The translations under genes and the position numbers were made by a program. The notes under the pieces are model-generated. The model saw nothing but the letters and a program-made list of their open reading frames with translations, did no database searches and had not been told where the DNA came from. 64,000 bases of DNA from Nocardia donostiensis (GTDB lineage Bacteria; Actinomycetota; Actinomycetes; Mycobacteriales; Mycobacteriaceae): contig NZ_MUKP01000026.1 in NCBI RefSeq assembly GCF_002081715.1, positions 1-64,000 on the forward strand, read 5' to 3'. Positions within the stretch are counted from its first letter, which is position 1, and the number at the start of each line of letters is the position of its first letter. Shown here piece by piece: positions 7,959 through 16,547 of the stretch.

Positions 7959-10900
7959 TCACGCCTCCGCCATGACCTCCTCGTCGCTCATCGCCGCGAC
8001 ATCCAGATACAACCGGGCGACGGTCGACAGTCGGCCCGCTCGACCCGCAGCGGTTTCGCGTTCCGTCAGCAGGGCCGCGAGAGCGGCGACGGTGCGGGTG
8101 GCGAAGATATCGGCGACCAGGGCGTGGTCGACGTCGAGCCATTCGCGGACGCGGGCGATGACGGTGGTGGCGAGAACGGAATCGCCGCCGAGAGAGAAGA
8201 AGTCGTCGTGTATGCCGATGGTGTCGGTGTCGAGCACTTCGGTGATGATGGCGGCGAGGGCGGCTTCTACATCGTTGCGGGGGGCGAGGTCCTCGGTGGC
8301 GGCGGAGCCGGGTTCGAGCAGCGCGATCACGGCGCGGCGGTCGAGTTTGCCGTTGGCGGTGAGCGGCATCCGGGCGAGGAGTTCGATGCGGGTGGGGATC
8401 ATGTAGCCGGGCAGCAGGTCGGCTACGGCGGTGGTGATATCGCCGATTCCGCCGGGGTCGCCGGAGACGGCGGCGACGAGTTTCGGGGCGCCCGCGCCCA
8501 CCACGGCCGCGACGGCGTGCCGGACGCCGGGCACGGTGCGTAGCGCGCTTTCCACTTCGCCGAGTTCCACTCGGTAGCCGCGGATCTGCACCTGGTGGTC
8601 GGCGCGGCCGAGGAATTCGATAGTGCCGTCGGGCCAGTATCTGGCCATATCACCGGTTCGGTACCAGCGCAGGCCCTCGTATTCGACGAACCGTTCCGCG
8701 GTGCGCTCGGGATCATTGCGGTAACCGGCCGCGACGTTCGCGCCGCCCACCCAGAATTCACCGGGCACCCAGTCGGGGCAGTCGCGGCCAGCGGGGGAAA
8801 CAACGCGGCAGCGGACGTTGCGCAGCGGAACACCGAACGGCACGGTCGCCCAATGCTCCGGTGGTTCACCGACGACTTCGCAGATCGTGTTGTGGATCGA
8901 CGTTTCGGTGGCGCCCCCCAAACCGGAGAAACGGCAGCCTGGGATCTGATGGGCAAGCCTGCGCGCCAGATCGGCGCCCACCCAGTCGCCGCCGAGTGTT
9001 ACCGCGCGCAGCGAATCGCCGAGCTGGTCGCCGCCGATCTCCAGGATCATGTCGAGCATGCTCGGCACACAGTTGAGGATGGTGACGCGGTGGCGGCGCA
9101 GCAATTCCACCCAGGTGGTTGCTTCGCCGCGCTGCTGTGGGTCGAGCGCGACGAGGGAGCCGCCGACGGAGAACATGCCGAAGATGTCGTAGACGGAGGC
9201 GTCGAATTCCAGTGCCGACAGGGCGAGCACGCGATCTGAACTGCCGACGGAGAACCAGTCGTTCACCGCATCGATGGTGTTCATCGCGCCCCGGTGTGGG
9301 ACGTCGACACCTTTCGGTACGCCGGTGGAGCCAGAGGTGAAGATGATGTAGGCGATTTCCTCGGTGTCCGGGTACACCGGGGCGGTCAGCGGTTGCGGAT
9401 GCTCGCGGGCGGTGTCGATGGGAATACAGGTGACTGCTTCACCCATCTCTGCGGCGGCGACGGTCAACGCGACCCGCACCTCGCCGGTGCGCAGGATGTC
9501 CGCGCGCCGGCCCACCGGCTGGTCGAATCCGATCGGCACGTAGGCCGCTCCTGCCGCGAGAACTCCGAGAACAGCGAGGATCTGATCGGGGCCTTTGGGT
9601 AGCTGGACAGCCACCGTGTCGGCCGGGCGCACCCCGGCTGCGCGCAGCGCACCCGCGACAGCGAGGGCCTGCGCGGCCAATTCGCCATACGTCCACAGGC
9701 CTTCGCCGTTCAGTCCCCACACCACGGCGGGCGCATCCGGTGTCGTCGCCGCGTGGTCGAAGAAACCCTGATGCAGGCAGCGCCCGCTGACCGGGCCGTC
9801 GGTGGCGTTGATCGCCGCCCTGGTTGCGGCCTGTGCGGCGGGTAGCCGCACCGCGGCCTCGGCGTCCCAGCCCGCTTCGCCCTCGCCGAGCCGCTGGATC
9901 ACCTCGGTGTAGCGGGCGAACATCGCATCGATCAAGCCTTGTGGAAAGGCCGATTCGCGCACATCCCAGTTCAGCAGCAGACCGCCGCGCACCTCGGTCA
10001 CCTGTGCGTCCAGCAGCACTTGTGGTCCCTGCGAGATGATCCAGACCGGTTCGCCGAATGTCTCGGTAACTCGGTCGGCAAACAGTTCGCCCAGGTTCAG
10101 CGCGCTGGTGTACACCACCGGCGCGAGCACCGGTTCACCACGGTGGCGGCCCAGATCGCGGAGCACTTCCAGACCGGAATAGGCGGTGTGCGCGCCGCTG
10201 TCGTGCATGCTGCGCTGTAGTGCCCTGGCCCGGTCGGCGACGGACAGATTCTCGGTGACATCGACGTCGAGCATGATCGAAGAGGTGAAATCGCCGATCA
10301 CCCGATCGATGTCTGAGTGCACCGGTTCGCGCTGGAACAGCGGAATGTTCAGCAGGAAACGACTCTGCGCCGACCAGCCGCCGATGGTCTCGGCGAATAC
10401 CGCCGCCAACGCCATCGCCGGGGTGATGCCGCGTTCGTGGGCGGCGGCCAGCAGACGCTGTTTGGCTTCCGGCTCCAGCCAATGGTTGTAGCGGACGGTG
10501 CGATGCGGTTCGGCGCGGTCGGCGACCGGGACGGTGGGCAGCTCGGGTGCGCCCGGCAGTTCCGGCAGCCGCTGCTGCCACCATTCGCGGTCCCGGCGGC
10601 GGGCTTCGGTATCGGTCTGGCGTTCGGTGCGGTAGCGGCGGTAGCTGTAACCGGGTTCGGGAAGGGTCGCGCCGTGGTACAGGTCGGCCAGATCGGAGAT
10701 GAGCACTCGGTAGCTCATGGCATCGCCGGCCAGCATATCGACATCCAGGTGCAACCGGGTGCTTTCGGGTCCGCGCAAGGTGAGGGTGATATCGACGACC
10801 TGGCCGTCTTCGATGGCCAGCCGCTGATGGGTTTTGCGTTCACGCAGCTCTTCCAGCGCGGCATCGGCGGCGGCTGCGCTGTGCTCGCGCAAGTCGACGA

Positions 10901-11516
10901 CTGTGAACACCGGCCGGCCGGGCGCGTGCATGGTCTGCTGAGTGCCGTCGGACAGGAACCGGGTGCGCAGCATGGGATGGGCGGCGACCAACTGCTCGAC
11001 AGCACGTTCGAGCCGGTCGGGATCGATACTTCCGCCATCGAATTCGACGTACAGGTGGGCGGCGACACCGCCGAGTTCCTGTTCGTCCGAGCGGCCGATC
11101 CAGTAGGCGTGCTGCATACCGGCCAGCGGGAACGGCTCGAATTCTGCGTCCGCAGCGGGCGAAAGCACATTGTCACCATCGGCCGCGCTCGACGTCGCAG
11201 CAGTGGAATTCCCTGTCCCGTCGGCTCCTTGGTCGCCACGATTCGGCTCGCTGATCCCTGTGCCGGTGCCGCCGAGCATTTCGTGCCAAGCGCCCACAGT
11301 GGGTTCGGCCGCGAGCTGCGCGAAGTTGACGTCCAGGCCGCGTTTGCGCCAGCTGCCCGCCAGCTTCATGGTGCGGATCGAGTCGAGGCCGAGCTGGATG
11401 AGGTCGACGTCGTCGGCAATATCGTCCACGGTCAGTCCGAGCTGGGCCGCCACGGCGGCTCGAATTTCGTCCTTACCGACTTCCGCCGAATTCTGCGGCC
11501 GCTGTGCTGTCTCCAT
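7959..11516 (-). CDS. nbtF: Siderophore NRPS: aryl carrier - cyclisation - adenylation - PCP (MbtB-like)
   Basis: 1185 aa. An aryl carrier domain (Ser46 in LGLDSI) receives salicylate. A cyclisation domain (about 128-560) carries DMLAGDAMS, fitting DxxxxDxxS at 260-268, for condensation and heterocycle closure. The adenylation domain (about 590-1060) has YIIFTSGSTGVPKG and LTANGKLDR. The PCP has LGGDSV near 1110. Aligning by eye to GrsA, the pocket reads D-A-Y-N-V-L-L-I-H; Asn at place 4 and His at place 9 fit a Thr-like pocket, consistent with the methyloxazole of nocobactins. ATG 11516 has AAGGAG upstream. It has its own iron box and is separated from nbtE by 189 bp. The salicylate-activating enzyme is not in the window. 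Confidence 0.92.
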   Translation of the reverse strand: METAQRPQNSAEVGKDEIRAAVAAQLGLTVDDIADDVDLIQLGLDSIRTMKLAGSWRKRGLDVNFAQLAAEPTVGAWHEMLGGTGTGISEPNRGDQGADGTGNSTAATSSAADGDNVLSPAADAEFEPFPLAGMQHAYWIGRSDEQELGGVAAHLYVEFDGGSIDPDRLERAVEQLVAAHPMLRTRFLSDGTQQTMHAPGRPVFTVVDLREHSAAAADAALEELRERKTHQRLAIEDGQVVDITLTLRGPESTRLHLDVDMLAGDAMSYRVLISDLADLYHGATLPEPGYSYRRYRTERQTDTEARRRDREWWQQRLPELPGAPELPTVPVADRAEPHRTVRYNHWLEPEAKQRLLAAAHERGITPAMALAAVFAETIGGWSAQSRFLLNIPLFQREPVHSDIDRVIGDFTSSIMLDVDVTENLSVADRARALQRSMHDSGAHTAYSGLEVLRDLGRHRGEPVLAPVVYTSALNLGELFADRVTETFGEPVWIISQGPQVLLDAQVTEVRGGLLLNWDVRESAFPQGLIDAMFARYTEVIQRLGEGEAGWDAEAAVRLPAAQAATRAAINATDGPVSGRCLHQGFFDHAATTPDAPAVVWGLNGEGLWTYGELAAQALAVAGALRAAGVRPADTVAVQLPKGPDQILAVLGVLAAGAAYVPIGFDQPVGRRADILRTGEVRVALTVAAAEMGEAVTCIPIDTAREHPQPLTAPVYPDTEEIAYIIFTSGSTGVPKGVDVPHRGAMNTIDAVNDWFSVGSSDRVLALSALEFDASVYDIFGMFSVGGSLVALDPQQRGEATTWVELLRRHRVTILNCVPSMLDMILEIGGDQLGDSLRAVTLGGDWVGADLARRLAHQIPGCRFSGLGGATETSIHNTICEVVGEPPEHWATVPFGVPLRNVRCRVVSPAGRDCPDWVPGEFWVGGANVAAGYRNDPERTAERFVEYEGLRWYRTGDMARYWPDGTIEFLGRADHQVQIRGYRVELGEVESALRTVPGVRHAVAAVVGAGAPKLVAAVSGDPGGIGDITTAVADLLPGYMIPTRIELLARMPLTANGKLDRRAVIALLEPGSAATEDLAPRNDVEAALAAIITEVLDTDTIGIHDDFFSLGGDSVLATTVIARVREWLDVDHALVADIFATRTVAALAALLTERETAAGRAGRLSTVARLYLDVAAMSDEEVMAEA

Positions 11517-11589
11517 ATCCGCCGTTACTCCTTGTTGATCACCACTCGCGGTGGATCGAAACTGCCAGTCCGCACCCTACCGCACCTAC

Positions 11590-11608
11590 ATAGGGTTGCC
11601 TAACCTAT
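11590..11608. promoter_or_regulatory. IdeR/DmdR iron box upstream of nbtF
   Basis: ATAGGGTTGCCTAACCTAT matches 15 of 19 consensus positions by my count, with a perfect right half CCTAACCT. It is 74 bp before the nbtF ATG and downstream of the nbtE stop, so nbtF can be iron-regulated separately from nbtA-E. Confidence 0.75.
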
Positions 11609-11705
11609 CTTTCGCACAGTAATGCCTCGAAATGCCTCGCATCGAACCGGGCGCTGCGATCCGGCCGCACGCGGCTACCGAGCCCATTTCGGCGGTGCCC
11701 CCTGG

Positions 11706-14700
11706 TCACCGTCGATCCACTGTTCGGCGATCGAGCGCAGCAGCCAGCGCGGTGACGGCACGCTGCCAGAGTTCGGCCAGCCGGTCGGCGTCGGCTTCGG
11801 TGAGCAGGCCCTGACCCCAACGCCAGTTCGTGTGCAGCTGCGGGCCTTCGGGTGTGCTGCCGATTGCGGCGATCACATCCAGTGCGTAACGCAGCGGAAG
11901 GTCGGGTTCGGGGTCCAGTGGCAGGGCAGTGTCGGCTCCGCCGGTCACCATCGACCAGGGTTTGCCGTCGTTCGCGGCGAGGTCGACCCGGCCCAGATAG
12001 TTGAACTCCACCTGCGGTTCGGCTGCGCCGGTCAGCTCCGGGCTGCGGGTGACATACCGCAGCAGTCCGTAGTCGAGCCCGTCGTTCGGGATCGCATCCA
12101 GCCGGGCGACGACAGAGTCGACCAGGGCCCGCGCCGCAGCCGGATCGGCTTCCGCGCCTTCGACATCCACGGCTTCCGTTCCCGCACCGAGCCGCACCGG
12201 AAACACGCTGGTGAACCAACCGAGCGTATTGGTGGTGTCGGTGCCAAGCAGCGTATCGGCGCGACCATGACCTTCCAGCGCGATGAGTGCGCCGCAACGG
12301 GGGTCCTGAGCGCGTTCCCGACGCCAGCTGGCCAAGGTCATGGTCAGTGCGGCGAGCAGGAACTCGCGAACGCCTTCCTCCTTGCTCAACGCGGCGAGGA
12401 TACGTTCGGTGACCGCCACACCGACCGGTGCGGACGTGACCCGCAGCGACGACCAGGTATCGACGACCGGGTCAGGAACCCGCGACCCGATCTCCGGATC
12501 GGGCGCGGCCAACTGCCCGGCCCAGAAATCGCGTTGAGCGAGGACTTCCGGCTCCGACGCTCGCTGCCACATCAACTGTGACCACCGCCGATAGGAAGTG
12601 AACTCCGGCAGCGGTTTGGGCGCCGAGCCCGCTTCGATCGCGGTCCACGCCTCGGCCAGCCCGGCCAGCAGAATGTGCCAGGACACCACGTCCACCGCGA
12701 GATGATGGACGGCGAGCATGAGGATGTCGCCTTCGTCGGTGCCGGGGAACCAGACGGCGCGCACCATATCGCCGGTCCGCGGGTCGATCTGGTCCATCGC
12801 CGCCCTGGCCGCAGCTGCAATGACGCTGTTCCAGTCGACAGCAATGTCTCCGGCACCGAACGGATCATCGACATCCGAGACGAAACCACCGCTGGTCGGG
12901 CCAGCCACAGCACCAGCCGAACCGACACCATCACCAGTTGAACCAGCAGTATCGCCATACGGGCCGACTGCCTCACTGTTCGAGTCGACAGCGCTGTTGT
13001 TCGCGCCTGCGGCATCGTGGTGCGGGCCGATCGCGACGCTGTTCGAACCAGCAGCAACGCCGCTCGTGCCGACGGTGTCACCAGCAGGAATGACGGTATG
13101 GGCGGGTGTGAAGCGGGTGAGGATGTCGGCGGCACGTACAGAACCGGGTGGCGTGGTGATCAGGCGCAGACCGTCCGGGGTGTCGGCGAGGCGGGAGCGC
13201 AGGGTGTCGTATCCGTCGAGGGCTGCCTGCAGCACTGCTTCCAACTGGTTGCCGGTGATGCCGGTGGGTAGTCGCAGCAGCGTGGTCTGGGTGAAGCGGC
13301 GGTAGCGGCCGTATTCGTACATCCAGGAGACGATCGGCAGTGGCAGCACCTCGCCGTATTCCGCGGTATCGGCCGCGGAATCGGTTGGAGACGCGGCCGA
13401 GGCCGAGGTGATGGCGGCGGCGAGTTCCCGAATGCTCGGGGCGGCGAGCACCATCCGCGGATTCACGGCGAGACCACGCCGCCGCGCTTTGCTGACCAGC
13501 GATATCGCCACGATGCTGTCCACGCCGATGGCGAAGAAATCGTCATCGATACCCGGGATACGGCCGTCGAACAGTTCGGCGAAGACCTCGCTGAGCGCCT
13601 GTTCGGTCTCGGTTTCCGCAACCGCGCGTTCCCCCTCGGCAACGCCGTGCGACAGCGCTTGTTCCGCGCGGCGCGCCAATTCGTGACCGTCGAGTTTTCC
13701 GTTGGCGTTGACGGGCAGCCGGTCCAGGATCACGATCCGCGCGGGCACCATATACGCAGGAAGCCGGTCGGTGAGCGCGATCCGCAACTGCGCCGGATCC
13801 ACCACCCGGCCGGGCGCGGCGACGACGAAACCGACCAGACTCGCTCCGCCCGCCCGACGCACCACGGTGACGGTGGCGGTGGCGACACCGGGCAGCCGGC
13901 GCAGTGCGGTCTCGATCTCGCCTACCTCGACGCGGTAGCCGCGCACCTTCACCTGGTCGTCGGCACGTCCCAGATAGGCCAGACCGCCGTGGCCGAGCCG
14001 GCGCACCAGGTCGCCGGTGCGGTACATCCGGTGTCCGGGGCGGAACGGGTCGGCGACGAAACGAGCGGCTGTGCCCGCGGGCCTGCCGATATAGCCGCGT
14101 GCCAGCTGCGCACCGGATAGATACAGTTCGCCGACCACCCCGCGCGGCGCGGGCCGCAGCCGGGAGTCGAGCACATAGGCCGCCGTGCCCGCATTGGCGG
14201 TACCGATGGTCGGGTCGGTGGTGTCCGCGATCGCGGCGACGACCGCCTCCACTGTCGTCTCTGTCGGCCCGTAGCAGTTGTATACCGCTGTGCCGGTCAG
14301 GGCACGCAACCGCGACCACAGGGCTTGGTCGATGGCCTCGCCGCCGAGCGCGAGCACCGCCGGACCGCGGTCGAGCAGACCGGCAGCGGACAGCTGCGCG
14401 AACATCGACGGGGTGGTGTCGATCATGTCGATCCCGTGCCGGGTCATCCCCTCGACCAGCCGGTGCGCGTCACGCATCTCCTCGCTGTCGAACAGATGAA
14501 TATGCTGCCCGGCCAGCAGCCCGACCATCGGCTGCCAGGAGGCGTCGAAACTCAGCGACCAGGCGTGCGCGATGCGCAACGGGCGACCGAGCCGTGCCTG
14601 TGCGGGCCGGTACACGCGGTCACGATGGTCGGCGAAGTAGGCGGCGAGCGCGGAGTTGGTTCCTGCGACGCCCTTCGGTTCGCCCGTGGATCCGGAAGTG

Positions 14701-16547
14701 AAGATCAGATAGGCGCAGTGCGACGGAACACGCGGTACCGCAGGTGTTTCCGCAGCGCGCCGCGCCACTCGCCCGATGACCTCGGGATCGTCGAGGACGA
14801 GGACTGGTTCGGACCGGCCTGCGAGCAGTTCGCGGGAGTCCTCGGTGGTCAGCAGCAGGGTGGGACGCGACTGGTTCAGGATCGAGTCGATCCGCGTACT
14901 CGGCAGCGTGATATCCACCGGCACATACGCACCACCGGCGGCCAATACCGCGAACAGCCCGATGATGGAACGAGCCGAACGCGGCAGTACCAGCGCGGCA
15001 ACGGTTTCCGGGCCTACGCCGTGGTCGGCGAGTTCGGCCGCGAGGCGGGCGGCGGCGTCGCGCAGTTCGCGGTAGGTGTAGCGCTCATCGCCGGAGTTCG
15101 AGCCGGAGCTCAACGCGGGCGCGTCCGGGGTCGCGGCGGCTTGCCGCTCGAACAGCTCCCAAGCGGTCAGGTTGTCGACCTGCGGGGCCGGGACAGTCGT
15201 GGCGAGGTCGGCGTGTTCGGAAGCGGTCAGTACGTCCAGCGCCGCAGGTGTGCCGGCGCCGATATCGGGCAGCTGACGCAGTATCGACAGCAGCCGTTCC
15301 CCGATCTGCTCCGCAGGCAGCTGCGGCAGCGCCTCCGGTACCGCCTCCACCAGCACCACCAGCTCGGCGCCCGCCAGGTGAGAGACGACGGTGAGCGGAT
15401 AGTGCGCCAGGCTTTCCATCTCGATCGGCCGGAACCGCGCACCGTCGGGCATGGTCACAGTCTGGATCGCGGCGTCGATGGGCGCGTTCTCGAAAACGAA
15501 CAGCGTGTCGAACAGGGTGCCGTGTTCGGTGGCGCGCTGTACCGACGACAAGCTGAGGTAGCCGATATCGCGCATGGCGGCCGATTCGCGCTGCAGGGCC
15601 GCGCACTGTTCGACCACGCTCGCGGTCTCGTCGATCCGGACAGCAACCGGAACAGTGTTGATGAACAGGCCGATCATCTGTTCCACACCGGAAAGCTGTT
15701 CGGGGCGACCGGAAATGGTGGTGCCGAACACCACGTCCCGCCGGTCGGTGAGCCGGCCGAGCAGCACCGTCCAAGCGAACTGGACCGCCGTGTTGAGGGT
15801 GAGCCCGCTGCGCCGCGCCCAGCGTTGCAGACGTTCGGTCTCCGCGGCGGGCAGGGTCAGCCGGGTGGTTTCGGGTACCGCGCCGGCGCGTACGGTCGCC
15901 GCACCGTCGGCGACCATCAGCGGGCTGCTCACCCGACCCAGGTACTCCACCCAGGTCGCGGTCGCCGCCGCAGTGTCCTGGGCGGCGAGCCACCCGATGT
16001 AGTCGCGGTACGGGCGCGGCTGCGGCAGACCGGTCGGGGAACCACCGGCCTGGTAGATCGCCAGCAGTTCGGTGGTGAACACCGCGACTGCCCACCCGTC
16101 CATCAGGATGTGATGCGCGGTCAGGATCATGCGGCGTTGCGCGCTGGCGGCGGTGTCGTTGTCGGAGCCCGGCACTGTCAACAGCAGGATCCGCAGCGCT
16201 GGGCCGCGGCTCAGGTCGAACGGCTTGCGCCGCTCGGATTCGGCGATGGTGTCGAATTGTGACGGCTCGGCGTACCGCTCGGTCCACGGTAGTTCCGCTT
16301 CGCTCGGCACGATCTGCACCGGTTTGGGCACATCGGTGTCCCAGAACGACACCCGCAGATTCGGGTGCCGTACCAGCATGGCCTGCGCGCTGGCGCGCAG
16401 CAGCGCCACATCCAGCGGCCCATCGATATCGACCACGAACTGCATGGTGTACAGGTCGATTCCGTCGCCGGTCAGCTTCGACAGGGAGAACAGCCCCTCC
16501 TGCAGCGGGCTGAGCGCCAGAACGTCCTCGATCCGCGGGGCGCTCAT
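11706..16547 (-). CDS. nbtE: Siderophore NRPS: C-A-PCP plus terminal epimerase-like domain (MbtF-like)
   Basis: 1613 aa. The condensation domain (about 9-440) has HHILMDG near 146. The adenylation domain (about 460-960) has YLIFTSGSTGEPKG and a pocket D-A-Q-D-A-G-C-V-E, similar to lysine codes. The PCP has IGVDSI near 1007. A C-terminal epimerase-like domain (about 1075-1600) has HHLAVDVVSW, EGHGR, GWFTSVFP and FNYLGR. MbtF has the same order; its last domain is thought to close and release the hydroxylysine caprolactam. A Gly/Ser/Ala-rich insert of about 70 residues (1150-1220) interrupts the terminal domain. The start overlaps the nbtD stop by ATGA. Confidence 0.9.
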   Translation of the reverse strand: MSAPRIEDVLALSPLQEGLFSLSKLTGDGIDLYTMQFVVDIDGPLDVALLRASAQAMLVRHPNLRVSFWDTDVPKPVQIVPSEAELPWTERYAEPSQFDTIAESERRKPFDLSRGPALRILLLTVPGSDNDTAASAQRRMILTAHHILMDGWAVAVFTTELLAIYQAGGSPTGLPQPRPYRDYIGWLAAQDTAAATATWVEYLGRVSSPLMVADGAATVRAGAVPETTRLTLPAAETERLQRWARRSGLTLNTAVQFAWTVLLGRLTDRRDVVFGTTISGRPEQLSGVEQMIGLFINTVPVAVRIDETASVVEQCAALQRESAAMRDIGYLSLSSVQRATEHGTLFDTLFVFENAPIDAAIQTVTMPDGARFRPIEMESLAHYPLTVVSHLAGAELVVLVEAVPEALPQLPAEQIGERLLSILRQLPDIGAGTPAALDVLTASEHADLATTVPAPQVDNLTAWELFERQAAATPDAPALSSGSNSGDERYTYRELRDAAARLAAELADHGVGPETVAALVLPRSARSIIGLFAVLAAGGAYVPVDITLPSTRIDSILNQSRPTLLLTTEDSRELLAGRSEPVLVLDDPEVIGRVARRAAETPAVPRVPSHCAYLIFTSGSTGEPKGVAGTNSALAAYFADHRDRVYRPAQARLGRPLRIAHAWSLSFDASWQPMVGLLAGQHIHLFDSEEMRDAHRLVEGMTRHGIDMIDTTPSMFAQLSAAGLLDRGPAVLALGGEAIDQALWSRLRALTGTAVYNCYGPTETTVEAVVAAIADTTDPTIGTANAGTAAYVLDSRLRPAPRGVVGELYLSGAQLARGYIGRPAGTAARFVADPFRPGHRMYRTGDLVRRLGHGGLAYLGRADDQVKVRGYRVEVGEIETALRRLPGVATATVTVVRRAGGASLVGFVVAAPGRVVDPAQLRIALTDRLPAYMVPARIVILDRLPVNANGKLDGHELARRAEQALSHGVAEGERAVAETETEQALSEVFAELFDGRIPGIDDDFFAIGVDSIVAISLVSKARRRGLAVNPRMVLAAPSIRELAAAITSASAASPTDSAADTAEYGEVLPLPIVSWMYEYGRYRRFTQTTLLRLPTGITGNQLEAVLQAALDGYDTLRSRLADTPDGLRLITTPPGSVRAADILTRFTPAHTVIPAGDTVGTSGVAAGSNSVAIGPHHDAAGANNSAVDSNSEAVGPYGDTAGSTGDGVGSAGAVAGPTSGGFVSDVDDPFGAGDIAVDWNSVIAAAARAAMDQIDPRTGDMVRAVWFPGTDEGDILMLAVHHLAVDVVSWHILLAGLAEAWTAIEAGSAPKPLPEFTSYRRWSQLMWQRASEPEVLAQRDFWAGQLAAPDPEIGSRVPDPVVDTWSSLRVTSAPVGVAVTERILAALSKEEGVREFLLAALTMTLASWRRERAQDPRCGALIALEGHGRADTLLGTDTTNTLGWFTSVFPVRLGAGTEAVDVEGAEADPAAARALVDSVVARLDAIPNDGLDYGLLRYVTRSPELTGAAEPQVEFNYLGRVDLAANDGKPWSMVTGGADTALPLDPEPDLPLRYALDVIAAIGSTPEGPQLHTNWRWGQGLLTEADADRLAELWQRAVTALAAALDRRTVDRR

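Noticed and set aside
14325..16262. 645-aa plus-strand open frame over nbtE
   Set aside because: Antisense to a well-supported NRPS; low-complexity composition.
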